A model generated the notes under the pieces. It made no database searches. It worked only from the letters and a program-made list of their open reading frames with translations, and was not told the DNA's origin. From Anaerolineales bacterium (GTDB lineage Bacteria > Chloroflexota > Anaerolineae > Anaerolineales > Villigracilaceae): 64,000 bases of DNA. The position numbers and the translations under genes were made by a program. How positions within the stretch are numbered: the stretch's first letter is position 1; each line of letters begins with the position of its first letter. Where the stretch lies: contig JACKAW010000001.1 of the NCBI GenBank assembly GCA_020634885.1, positions 558,001 through 622,000 of the forward strand. Direction: 5' to 3'. This document shows, one piece after another, positions 32,787-40,854 of this stretch.

Positions 32787-34220
32787 TTATTTTTGAGGTA
32801 ATGCACGTACCGAAAAATAAAGAACCTGTCTGGTCGTATCTTTGATACGGTAACGATGAGATGGTCGAAAACCAGGAATCCAGACGATCTCATTTTGGGT
32901 ACATAATAACGGCCATTGGTCTCTGGCGCGCCGCGGCAGTTTCTCGTTCGTGAAGAAATCAGAAATTTTTTGAGAGTGTCCATTTAACCCAAGAGGAGAA
33001 AAATAATCGCCAGAGCGGCGTTTTCTTACAATGAATTCGTCCGGCAGGTCATCTGCATCCAACCAGACTTGGAACGGGTCGTCGTTTTGCTGGGCTTGTT
33101 CCAATGCCAGATTTATATGACGCCAACTCTCGCAATTCATTACCCAACTGCCCGATAAACTCACTTCACCGCCGGGCATTACAAGCATTGTCTCCTCGCC
33201 TACCATTTGAGGCCATCTATCAACAGGCAGCGAGGCATTTGAAGTCATAAGATGGAGGATGTTGCCCTCACGATAGATCCGCAAGCCAGATTTCAATTCC
33301 AGTTTTGCCGTGGTTCCGGCTGTTTCGATGAATTCAGATGCGTGTTTAATTGTCCAATAATTGATGTCTGCCCCGGGAGAAAGGGTTTGCATGGCGTGTT
33401 TAAACAGATTTTGACGCAACCCAGACGGCAGGGCGGAGACGCTTGTAAAATCCAAGGTGATGATCGATTCGTCCACTGAGGTTACAGTCTCCTCCCAGGC
33501 ATGTTCAAGCGAATCCATAATAAACTCGTAATCGCTTTTTAGAGAAAGGGACATTCGGAGAATGGTATTGCGTAAATTAGGGTTATAGGTTTCAAGCATC
33601 GGGATCAACAAATTCCGAATACGATTGCGCTGGAAGTCGACCATCTCATTGCTTGCATCGTAATGAGGTCGCAGCCCATGAACAGCACAATACAAAACCG
33701 TTTCCTCACGCCATTTATCAAGCAACGGACGCACAACCGGGATGGAGGTATCAAAAGAGTTAATGACCGAGCGGTAAGACATACCCTTTAGACCGGAAAT
33801 ACCACTACCCCGCAAGAAATGCATCAGGATCGTTTCAACCTGGTCGTCAGCGGTGTGTCCTACAGCAACCGCTTGCGCTCCCTGCTTGCGCGCAATATTA
33901 AATAAAAAGCGATAACGAAGCGTCCGCGCGGCATCTTCAATGGATATCTTGTGAGTCTCGGCATATTCACGAACATCCCCACCTTCGATCACACTGGGGA
34001 CTCCCAAACGCCCTGCGATCTTCTCGACCATACGGGCTTCAGCGCTGGATTCAGAGCGAAGCATATGATCGAAGTGTGCAACCACTATGAGATACCCCTC
34101 ATTTCTCAGGGCATTCATCAGACACAGGCTGTCTGGCCCGCCGGAAACCCCAACAACGATCAGACGGTCTTTAACAAGCCTGCACTCGGCAGAAAGAACA
34201 GACTGCAAATTCTCTTTCAT
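32787..34220 (-). CDS. tilS: tRNA(Ile)-lysidine synthase
   Basis: A 477-residue N-type ATP pyrophosphatase. It has the PP-loop SGGPDS (26-31), HFDHMLRSES, and GHTADDQVETILMHFLRGSG, the region that recognises tRNA-Ile(CAU). The C-terminal part (FIVRKRRSGDYFSPLGLNG and onward) is the TilS substrate-binding domain. It converts C34 to lysidine so that the tRNA reads AUA, and is normally essential. It ends at the bidirectional terminator and is preceded without a gap by the epimerase gene. Confidence 0.93.
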   Translation of the reverse strand: MKENLQSVLSAECRLVKDRLIVVGVSGGPDSLCLMNALRNEGYLIVVAHFDHMLRSESSAEARMVEKIAGRLGVPSVIEGGDVREYAETHKISIEDAARTLRYRFLFNIARKQGAQAVAVGHTADDQVETILMHFLRGSGISGLKGMSYRSVINSFDTSIPVVRPLLDKWREETVLYCAVHGLRPHYDASNEMVDFQRNRIRNLLIPMLETYNPNLRNTILRMSLSLKSDYEFIMDSLEHAWEETVTSVDESIITLDFTSVSALPSGLRQNLFKHAMQTLSPGADINYWTIKHASEFIETAGTTAKLELKSGLRIYREGNILHLMTSNASLPVDRWPQMVGEETMLVMPGGEVSLSGSWVMNCESWRHINLALEQAQQNDDPFQVWLDADDLPDEFIVRKRRSGDYFSPLGLNGHSQKISDFFTNEKLPRRARDQWPLLCTQNEIVWIPGFRPSHRYRIKDTTRQVLYFSVRALPQK

Positions 34221-34625
34221 TTAGATCTGATACAGCTCCACCAACACCCCGCCCGTCGATTCGGGGTGAATGAAAGCGTATTTTTTTCCATCTGCTGCGG
34301 TACGCGGCGCTTCATTGATCAGGCGGATCTGTTTTGCCTTTAGTTGCGCCATCATCCCATCAATATCATCCACTTCGAGGCAAATATGATGCATACCGGG
34401 TCCGCGTTTGACAAGGTATTTGGCAATGCCAGAATCTCCGCTGGTTGGCATAACCAGTTCCACTTCTGCCCCGGCAATGGGCAAAAATGCCACTTGTGAT
34501 TTTTCAGCAGGGACATCGCGGAGTTCATGCAATTCCATTCCAAGCGCATCACGCCAAAAAGAAAGGGATTTATCCATATCGTCAACAACGACGGCAACAT
34601 GATTAACAGCTTTGATCTTTGGCAT
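34221..34625 (-). CDS. mce: methylmalonyl-CoA epimerase (VOC family)
   Basis: A 134-residue vicinal-oxygen-chelate protein. It has IKAVNHVAVVVDDMDKSL with metal ligand His9, GPGMHHICLEVDDID with the second His, and GVLVELYQI with the terminal Glu. It interconverts the (S)- and (R)-forms of methylmalonyl-CoA in propionyl-CoA metabolism. No mutase gene is in the window. Its stop directly abuts the tilS start, so the two are expressed together for no evident functional reason. Confidence 0.92.
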   Translation of the reverse strand: MPKIKAVNHVAVVVDDMDKSLSFWRDALGMELHELRDVPAEKSQVAFLPIAGAEVELVMPTSGDSGIAKYLVKRGPGMHHICLEVDDIDGMMAQLKAKQIRLINEAPRTAADGKKYAFIHPESTGGVLVELYQI

Positions 34626-34650
34626 GGGTGTTATTTCCTTTGAGGTGATT

Positions 34651-35328
34651 CTACTTCAAGATTTCGACTGCGATTGGAAGAGCCAGACTCGCCCACTCTG
34701 CATACATGGAACCGGAAGGATGCAAACCATCTCCGGCAATAAGTGAAGGGTCAGAAAGAGCCTTGCGCGATACGGGGGTAACATCCACATAATGCGCACC
34801 TGCTTTCATGGTTTCTTCCAGGTTCACTGCATTGAATGCGTCAATTTCATTTGCGATCTGGGTTGAATTCCTGCCCATGGCAAAGGGAGTTACTCCCCAA
34901 TCGGGAATAGAGAGAACGATAACTTTATTCACGTCATTACCGGCGTATTCAATTGCTTTGTTGAGCAAAAATAAAAAGTCTTCGCGATATTCTGCAATAT
35001 CACGTCCACGGTATTGATTATTCACCCCAATCAACAGTGACACCATATCATAAGGCGGCGTGACACCCTGCGCCTGAATACCCTGCCATAATTCATCTGT
35101 CGTCCAGCCGGTGCGGGCAATGATGCTAACTTCAACCTCAACACCCTCTTTTAAAAGCATGGATGCGATCTGATTCGGAAAACGCTCCGTTTCTGTCACG
35201 CTCTCGCCGATCGTATAAGAATCGCCCAACGCGAGGTATCGAAATTTCATGGAATTCTCCGGTGTTTTTTCATTTGGTGTTGAGCAACTCAATAGGAGTA
35301 GACAAATTAATATTGCAAATTTCTTCAC
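34651..35328 (-). CDS. SGNH/GDSL-family hydrolase lipoprotein
   Basis: A 225-residue exported esterase-type protein. Lipobox LLLSC ends at Cys15. Block I is LALGDSYTIGE (Ser37 nucleophile), block III is LIGVNNQYRG with the Asn, and block V is GDGLHPSGSMY with the Asp and His. The catalytic set is complete. Substrate could be a lysophospholipid, acyl ester or acetylated sugar. It is the outermost gene of the minus-strand tilS group; no further gene lies between it and the 40-bp palindrome upstream. Confidence 0.88.
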   Translation of the reverse strand: MKKFAILICLLLLSCSTPNEKTPENSMKFRYLALGDSYTIGESVTETERFPNQIASMLLKEGVEVEVSIIARTGWTTDELWQGIQAQGVTPPYDMVSLLIGVNNQYRGRDIAEYREDFLFLLNKAIEYAGNDVNKVIVLSIPDWGVTPFAMGRNSTQIANEIDAFNAVNLEETMKAGAHYVDVTPVSRKALSDPSLIAGDGLHPSGSMYAEWASLALPIAVEILK

Positions 35329-35384
35329 CAGCCAAGTATATCAAAACACACCTGGTCTTTTATTTCTGCAACTTTCGGTAAAAG

Positions 35385-35424
35385 TACACAGGGGCATGAC
35401 CTGAACAGGTCATGCCCCTGTGTA
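35385..35424. repeat. perfect 40-bp palindrome (19-bp arms, 2-base centre)
   Basis: TACACAGGGGCATGACCTG (35385-35403), AA, then its exact reverse complement (35406-35424). It lies between crtB and the SGNH gene and can also act as a strong terminator-like stem for crtB. The ACAGGGGC/GCCCCTGT ends resemble the hairpin at 63751-63779. Confidence 0.9.
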
Positions 35425-35466
35425 GCAGAGGAGAATAACAACACCCAGCGCGGGCATTATATAAAG

Positions 35467-36414
35467 CTACATCGTGCGCAACTTGAGCCACACAGCCGGA
35501 ATTTTGGCTAATTTACCCAGCGCACCCAAAGAAGCCCGGCGAGAGAAAACATCATAATCGTTCTTTTCGATCACGTCCAAAATACCCTGATAAAAAATAG
35601 AGGCGGCGCCAATGGCAAGCTGACCTTCCCGCTCCAGCAGTTTTATTCCCTGCCATGATTCGGCATAAAGCTGGCGGGTGCGGTCAATTTGAAAACGCAT
35701 AAACTGCCGCCAATTATCGGTAACCCGTCCCTCGGCGATATCCTCTTCGCGAATGCCATACGTGACAAGTTCTTCACGCGGCAGGTAGAGGCGTCCATTA
35801 CGGAAATCTTCACCAACATCGCGCAGGATATTGGTCATTTGCAAAGCGACACCCAATTTAATCGCGTAGGGAACGGCGTCCTTGTCCTTGAAGCCGACAA
35901 TATACATGCTCATCAACCCCACCGTAGAAGCCACGCCATAACAATAAGTAGCCAGATCATCAAAAGTTTGGTAACGGTTCTGTACCAGGTCGCGGGCAAC
36001 ACCATCGATCAGTTGCAAAGCGTAATGGCGCGGAATATGGTATCGGACGAGGGTATCTGCCCAGGCTGTAGCGACCAGGTCATCGGTCGAGAAAGAAGCG
36101 GTATTTACAATGGATCGCCAATACGCCAGTTCAAAATCCCGGTCTTTTTTTGATTCGACCTCATCCACAATATCATCTACGGTGCGGCAAAACGCATAAA
36201 GTGCGCGCACGGCAGAACGCTTTTCTTCGGGAAGAAGGTTGGATGCAAAATAAAAAGATTTGCTATGTGAAGCCGTAATCGCCTCTGCGTGTTTGTATGC
36301 CTGACGCAGAGAGGCATCACCTGCCCAATATGAAAAAAATGGATGTTTAGATGGGTGCGTAATATTGCCCGCAAGAGACAGTAATTGACTTTCCCAGTTG
36401 GCTTGAGCTTCCAT
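35467..36414 (-). CDS. crtB: phytoene synthase
   Basis: A 315-residue all-helical prenyl synthase. The two Asp-rich motifs are present: FCRTVDDIVDEVE (DxxxD) and ILRDVGEDFRNGRLYLP (DxxxD with the trailing signature). KSFYFASNLLPEEKR near the N-terminus is also typical. It condenses two geranylgeranyl diphosphates into phytoene, the committed carotenoid step. The ATG at 36414 is used because GAGGAGAG precedes it at good distance; longer in-frame starts at 36474 and 36465 would put the coding sequence over the promoter. It is divergent from crtI across the shared control region. No crtE is in the window. Confidence 0.93.
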   Translation of the reverse strand: MEAQANWESQLLSLAGNITHPSKHPFFSYWAGDASLRQAYKHAEAITASHSKSFYFASNLLPEEKRSAVRALYAFCRTVDDIVDEVESKKDRDFELAYWRSIVNTASFSTDDLVATAWADTLVRYHIPRHYALQLIDGVARDLVQNRYQTFDDLATYCYGVASTVGLMSMYIVGFKDKDAVPYAIKLGVALQMTNILRDVGEDFRNGRLYLPREELVTYGIREEDIAEGRVTDNWRQFMRFQIDRTRQLYAESWQGIKLLEREGQLAIGAASIFYQGILDVIEKNDYDVFSRRASLGALGKLAKIPAVWLKLRTM

Positions 36415-36446
36415 AGAACATCTCTCCTCTTTTTTTGATTTATTAG

Positions 36447-36474
36447 ATTCTACCGATATTGTCATATTTGTCAA
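36447..36474 (-). promoter_or_regulatory. crtB promoter
   Basis: On the minus strand: TTGACA (36474-36469), 16-bp spacer, TAGAAT (36452-36447). It mirrors the crtI promoter, and its -35 box lies inside the left arm of the inverted repeat. Confidence 0.8.
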
Positions 36475-36508
36475 GGTTTTGCAAATATATTTTCAAAACC
36501 TTGACAAA
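36467..36508. promoter_or_regulatory. carotenoid operator: perfect 15-bp inverted repeat spanning both -35 boxes
   Basis: TTTGTCAAGGTTTTG (36467-36481) and CAAAACCTTGACAAA (36494-36508) are exact reverse complements around a 12-base AT-rich centre. Each arm holds one TTGACA. A further GACAA follows each -35 at 9-11 bp spacing (36514-36518 on the plus side; starting near 36463 on the minus strand), giving head-to-tail half-sites. Known CarH operators are direct repeats covering the -35 box, so a cobalamin-dependent MerR repressor is the expected ligand. Confidence 0.75.
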
Positions 36509-36528
36509 AAGTAGACAATGCGTACAAT
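36501..36528 (+). promoter_or_regulatory. crtI-carH promoter
   Basis: TTGACA (36501-36506), 16-bp spacer, TACAAT (36523-36528). The -35 lies in the right arm of the inverted repeat. The expected start is near 36535, giving a leader of about 22 bases with AAAGGAG before the ATG at 36557. Confidence 0.8.
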
Positions 36529-36556
36529 TCAAATGCTTACGAAAAAGGAGATTTTC

Positions 36557-38083
36557 ATGAAGCCTACTGCTCTTGTTATTGGCGCCGGCATTGGTGGAAT
36601 TGCCACCGCAGCCCGCCTTGCTAAAAACGGATATGAAGTGACCGTACTCGAAAAGGAAGCCACCCCCGGCGGGCGCTGCAACCAGATCGTGCGCGACGGT
36701 CACCGCTTCGATATTGGTCCGACCCTGTTTCTCATGCCCGAAATTTGGGAGGAAACCTTTGCCTCTCTCGGTGAAGACCTGAAAGAACAGCTAGACCTGC
36801 GCCGCATTGACCCGACCTACAAAGTGCATTTTGATGACGGGTTGCAGCTTCAACTCACTTCTGATATTGGCGAGATGCAAAAACAACTCGAAGCCGTTGA
36901 AAAGACCGCCTTTACAGGGTTCCTCAATTACATTGCAGAGGGCGCGAAACATTACAAGATCTCTGTTGAGAAATTCGTGGGTCGCAACTTTTACAATATT
37001 TTTGAATACTTCAGCCTGAAAAACCTGCCGCTCATCTTCAACCTCAAAGCGCTGGACAAGCACTACCGCAACACAAGCCGCTATTTCAAAGACGAACGAC
37101 TGAAAGCCGCGTTCACATTTCAAAATATGTATTTGGGATTAAGCCCATACGATGCCCCCGCCACCTACTCCCTGCTCCAATATACCGAACTTGCCGAAGG
37201 CGTCTGGTATCCCATGGGCGGCATGTACGCCGGAATTCAGGCGCTGACCCACGTTGCCGAAAAACTGGGCGTCAAATTCGTTTACAACAACCCCGTTAAA
37301 AAGATAAATGTTACAAGATCAAAAGTAGAAAGCGTGGAAGCCGCCAACGGAAAAACCTATTCTGCTGACATTTTCGTAGGCAACGCCGACCTGCCATACA
37401 TCTACAGCGATTTGCTGCCCGACAAAGCCGAAGCGAAAAAGTTAGATAACAAGCTCTACACCTGCTCCACCATCATGTTCTACTGGGGCGTGGATAAGCA
37501 GTACGAAAAGATTGCCCATCACAACATTTTTCTCGGCGGTGATTACAAAGCTTCCTTCACTCAGATATTTGAAGACCACACCCTGCCAGAGACACCCTCG
37601 TTCTACGTCCATGCACCTGCCCGCACCGATGCCGCCGCCGCCCCCAACGGCGAAGATACGCTTTATGTGCTTGTGCCGGTTGGTCACTTGAGCGAACGCA
37701 CCGCACAGGATTGGGACGCGCTCGTAAACCGCGCGCGCGAAACTGTTTTCACCCGCCTCGCAAAAGAGATGGGCATTACCGACCTCAAAGAGCACATCAA
37801 GTTTGAGATCGTGTACCAGCCCAAAGTCTGGAAAGAGCGCTTCAACCTCGTTAAAGGCGCGGCGTTTGGGCTGAGTCATAACTTCTGGCAGGTTGGATAT
37901 TTGCGTCCGCATAACCGCCACGCCAAATATAAGAATATGTATTTCGCCGGAGCCTCCACCCACCCGGGCACGGGTCTTCCTATTGTGCTTTTATCTGCCC
38001 GCCTCACAACTGAACGAATCTTGAAAGAAAATAGTACAATAGCTGTGCAAAAGGTGTCCAAAGCCACCTTAAATCCTGCATAA
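36557..38083 (+). CDS. crtI: phytoene desaturase (CrtI type)
   Basis: A 508-residue FAD enzyme. N-terminal dinucleotide motif IGAGIGGIATAARLAKNGYE (about 8-27) and the following EKEATPGGRCNQ are standard. The C-terminal FAD/carotenoid signature reads LSHNFWQVGYLRPHNRHA and YFAGASTHPGTGLPIVLLSA. CrtI-type desaturases introduce up to four double bonds to make lycopene. The ATG at 36557 has AAAGGAG six bases upstream; an earlier in-frame ATG at 36518 lies in the promoter. The carH gene starts 12 bases after its stop, so the repressor is made from the operon it should control. Confidence 0.93.
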   Translation: MKPTALVIGAGIGGIATAARLAKNGYEVTVLEKEATPGGRCNQIVRDGHRFDIGPTLFLMPEIWEETFASLGEDLKEQLDLRRIDPTYKVHFDDGLQLQLTSDIGEMQKQLEAVEKTAFTGFLNYIAEGAKHYKISVEKFVGRNFYNIFEYFSLKNLPLIFNLKALDKHYRNTSRYFKDERLKAAFTFQNMYLGLSPYDAPATYSLLQYTELAEGVWYPMGGMYAGIQALTHVAEKLGVKFVYNNPVKKINVTRSKVESVEAANGKTYSADIFVGNADLPYIYSDLLPDKAEAKKLDNKLYTCSTIMFYWGVDKQYEKIAHHNIFLGGDYKASFTQIFEDHTLPETPSFYVHAPARTDAAAAPNGEDTLYVLVPVGHLSERTAQDWDALVNRARETVFTRLAKEMGITDLKEHIKFEIVYQPKVWKERFNLVKGAAFGLSHNFWQVGYLRPHNRHAKYKNMYFAGASTHPGTGLPIVLLSARLTTERILKENSTIAVQKVSKATLNPA

Positions 38084-38095
38084 CGAGGCAATAAC

Positions 38096-39412
38096 ATGTT
38101 CAGTAAATCCCCGGCATTTAATCTCAAAGCAGTACTCCTTGAAACAGGCTTGGCTGCCGACACCCTGCGCGCATGGGAGCGACGCTATGGCTTACCCACC
38201 CCCCAGCGCACCGCAGGAGGGCACCGCCTGTATTCACAGTATGATATTGAGACGATCAAATGGCTCATCGCCAGGCAGGCTGAGGGATTATCCATTTCGC
38301 GCGCCGTAGATCTGTGGAACGAACAAACCGCCTCAGGTTCGGACCCGTTGGCTGCGCTCGCCCCATTGACCTTGGATTTCACCCCAACTGCCTCTGCCAC
38401 CAGTGCCGATACCAACCTGAATGCCATCCGCGCCGAGTGGATCAATGCTTGTATGAACTTTAGCGAAGTGCAAGCCGAGCAGGCGCTCAACAAAGCCTTT
38501 TCGATCTTCTCTGTTGAAGCAGTTTGTTTGGAAGTTTTACAAAAAGCAGTAGCTGAAATCGGGGGCATGTGGTACCAGAACCAAGCCAGCGTACAGCAGG
38601 AGCATTTTGCCTCCGGGCTTGCCATGCGCAGATTAGACGCCCTGCTAAGCGCTTCACCTGCCCCGACCCGCACGCAAACCGTTTTAGTGGGCTGCCCCTC
38701 GGGTGAATGGCACACCTTCACTGCGCTGCTGCTTGCCTTGTTACTGCGCCGCCGGGGACTAAACGTCATTTACCTCGGCGCAAACGTACCTTCAGAGCGA
38801 TTTACTGAAACGGTGCAAAAAGTAAAGGCAGACCTGGTCGTACTTGTTGCGCAGACATTAAGCAACGCCGCTCACTTACAGCAAGCTGCCCTCTCACTGA
38901 CCGTCCAAAAGATCAAAATTGGCTTTGGCGGACGCATCTTCAGCCTGCGCCCCGATATCGTAGACTATATCCCCGGGCAATTCCTCGGCGACTCATTGGA
39001 AGGCTCCATCAACGAGATCGAATCCATCCTGAAAGGTGATTCAAAACCACGGAAACTCAAAGCGATCTCACAGGAACACCACGCCGCCCTACAGGGCTTC
39101 AATGCCAAACGGACTCACATTGAAAGCACATTGAAGTTAAAACTGCCCGCCCTGTCCATCGGCACCGAAGAACTGGATGCAAGCATTCAACACCTTGGGC
39201 ATAACGTTGCCGCCGCCCTGCAATTTGGCGATATGGAGCACCTCTCTGAAGAAATGGAATGGCTGAAAATGCTCCTGCACGCCTACAACCGCCCCAAGGA
39301 AGAACTCGTCCACTTTATGGAAAGTTACTCCAGCGCCGTGGATGCCCACATCAACGGGCAAGGTGACCCGATCAAAAAATGGCTGCGGAGCTACGCAGTA
39401 GAAAGAACATAA
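38096..39412 (+). CDS. carH: CarH/LitR-like MerR regulator with cobalamin-binding light-sensor domain and extra C-terminal domain
   Basis: A 438-residue regulator. MerR winged helix at 1-75 (LRAWERRYGLPTPQRTAGGH). A helical cap at about 110-185 carries W159-x9-E169-H170, the signature of adenosylcobalamin photosensors. The Rossmann cobalamin domain follows, with SGEWH (His206 as the expected lower ligand), VVLVAQTLSNA and IGFGGRIF (to about 312). In the ExHxxG motif the final Gly is replaced by Thr209. In CarH, dark AdoCbl-bound tetramers repress and light breaks them apart. Residues about 318-438 form an additional helical region absent from the roughly 285-residue Thermus CarH; I do not recognise it. 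Autoregulation from the crtI promoter is likely. Confidence 0.9.
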   Translation: MFSKSPAFNLKAVLLETGLAADTLRAWERRYGLPTPQRTAGGHRLYSQYDIETIKWLIARQAEGLSISRAVDLWNEQTASGSDPLAALAPLTLDFTPTASATSADTNLNAIRAEWINACMNFSEVQAEQALNKAFSIFSVEAVCLEVLQKAVAEIGGMWYQNQASVQQEHFASGLAMRRLDALLSASPAPTRTQTVLVGCPSGEWHTFTALLLALLLRRRGLNVIYLGANVPSERFTETVQKVKADLVVLVAQTLSNAAHLQQAALSLTVQKIKIGFGGRIFSLRPDIVDYIPGQFLGDSLEGSINEIESILKGDSKPRKLKAISQEHHAALQGFNAKRTHIESTLKLKLPALSIGTEELDASIQHLGHNVAAALQFGDMEHLSEEMEWLKMLLHAYNRPKEELVHFMESYSSAVDAHINGQGDPIKKWLRSYAVERT

Positions 39413-39430
39413 AAATAACAGCGCACGATA

Positions 39431-39464
39431 GAAACGCCACGCCGCCATCCCCGGCGGCGGTTTC
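39431..39464. terminator. GC-rich hairpin after carH
   Basis: GAAAC...GCCGCC and GGCGGC...GTTTC pair around ATCCCC, 18 bases after the carH stop. No T-run follows on the plus strand, so it may slow polymerase without stopping it. Confidence 0.45.
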
Positions 39465-39569
39465 TGAAAAACACCTCTTCGCTTTGTAATTTATTTGTCC
39501 AACTAACGCAAAGAAATCCCCTTTGTGTGAATCAATGCAACTTTTTGCAGGAGTAAACAAGAACAAAAC

Positions 39570-40850
39570 ATGAACAAACGCTTATTCTCCATCATTCTGG
39601 TCGTCTTCATTGACCTGCTCGGATTCAGCCTCATCCTCCCGTTGCTGCCCTACTACGCAGAAAAATACGGCGCAACCCAATTTGTGACCGGACTACTCGT
39701 CGCCTCTTACGCCGCCATGCAATTGATCGGCGCCCCCCTACTCGGACGCCTCTCCGACCGCTACGGACGCCGCCCCGTCCTGCTCGCATCTGTCTTCGGC
39801 ACATTTCTCGGATTTCTCCTGCTCGGTTTCGCAGACAATATCGGCACCGCCCTTGCAAACGCCTTCAACCCGCAAGCTGCCAATATATTCGTGCTTGGCA
39901 TCCTTTTCATCAGCCGCATGGTAGATGGACTCACCGGCGGCAACCTCAGCGTGGCGCAAGCCTACATCTCCGATGTAACCGACGCCCAAAACCGCTCTAA
40001 AGGCTTGGGCATGATCGGCGCTGCGTTCGGACTGGGCTTCATCATTGGACCCGCCACCGGCGGCATCCTCAGCCAGTATGGCTACGCCATCCCCGGCTTC
40101 GTTGCCGCTGTTCTCTCCTTTGGCAACCTCTTACTCATCTACCTCTGGCTGCCCGAATCGCTCACCGAAGAAAAACGCGCCGAAATGCCAGAGAAGAAAC
40201 CCGCCGTCACAGTAGCCGCGCTGGGCAAAGCCCTCACCCGTCCATTTACAGGGGCATTGCTCACCACCCGCTTCTTCTTTGGGCTGGCATTCGCCATCTT
40301 CCAAACCGTCTTTACACTATACGCCCTGCAAAAATTCAACCTGCAAGCGCGTGATACAGGGTTCATCCTCACCTACGTTGGCGTGCTTTCCGTCATTGTT
40401 CAAGGCTTTCTCATCGGCAGGCTCACCAAACGCTACCGCGAAGATGTACTCATTCTTCTCGGCGGCGGATTAATGACCCTCTCACTCATCGGCTGGGCAT
40501 TGGCTCCCAGTGTATTCTGGCTTTTGGTCGTGCTTACCCCCACCGCACTTTCGGGTGGTGTCCTCAACACCCTGCTCTCTTCCACACTCACAAAAGCCGT
40601 CGAACCTCAGGAAGTAGGCGGCATTCTCGGGTTAGGTTCCGCCATTGAAAGCGCCACACGCATCTTCGCCCCCATCATCGGCGGATTTCTACTCCAGTCT
40701 TTCGGCACCTGGTCACCCGGCGCACTTGGTGCAATCATCATGCTGGGCGTAACGATCTTCATTTTCACATCCATCTTCAACCATCCCATCGCCGCAGAGA
40801 TACGGGCAAAAACAAACCAACAAACCGCAATTGCCCCAAACGGGGATTAA
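39570..40850 (+). CDS. MFS transporter, DHA1 (TetA-like) family
   Basis: A 426-residue, 12-helix transporter. FIDLLGFSLILPLLPYYAEK opens helix 1. APLLGRLSDRYGRRPVLLAS is the classical motif A between helices 2 and 3. GMIGAAFGLGFIIGPATGG is motif C of drug/H+ antiporters in helix 5. Substrate unknown; sequence likeness to TetA does not imply tetracycline export. The 157-bp gap before it carries a hairpin, TTTGT words at 11-bp spacing near 39483-39498 and GCAGGAG as ribosome site. The photolyase starts four bases after its stop. Confidence 0.85.
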   Translation: MNKRLFSIILVVFIDLLGFSLILPLLPYYAEKYGATQFVTGLLVASYAAMQLIGAPLLGRLSDRYGRRPVLLASVFGTFLGFLLLGFADNIGTALANAFNPQAANIFVLGILFISRMVDGLTGGNLSVAQAYISDVTDAQNRSKGLGMIGAAFGLGFIIGPATGGILSQYGYAIPGFVAAVLSFGNLLLIYLWLPESLTEEKRAEMPEKKPAVTVAALGKALTRPFTGALLTTRFFFGLAFAIFQTVFTLYALQKFNLQARDTGFILTYVGVLSVIVQGFLIGRLTKRYREDVLILLGGGLMTLSLIGWALAPSVFWLLVVLTPTALSGGVLNTLLSSTLTKAVEPQEVGGILGLGSAIESATRIFAPIIGGFLLQSFGTWSPGALGAIIMLGVTIFIFTSIFNHPIAAEIRAKTNQQTAIAPNGD

Positions 40851-40854
40851 GAAC

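Noticed and set aside
39570..40850. Tetracycline-resistance gene tetA
   Set aside because: Only general DHA1 motifs are present and the context is a light/carotenoid operon; substrate cannot be named.
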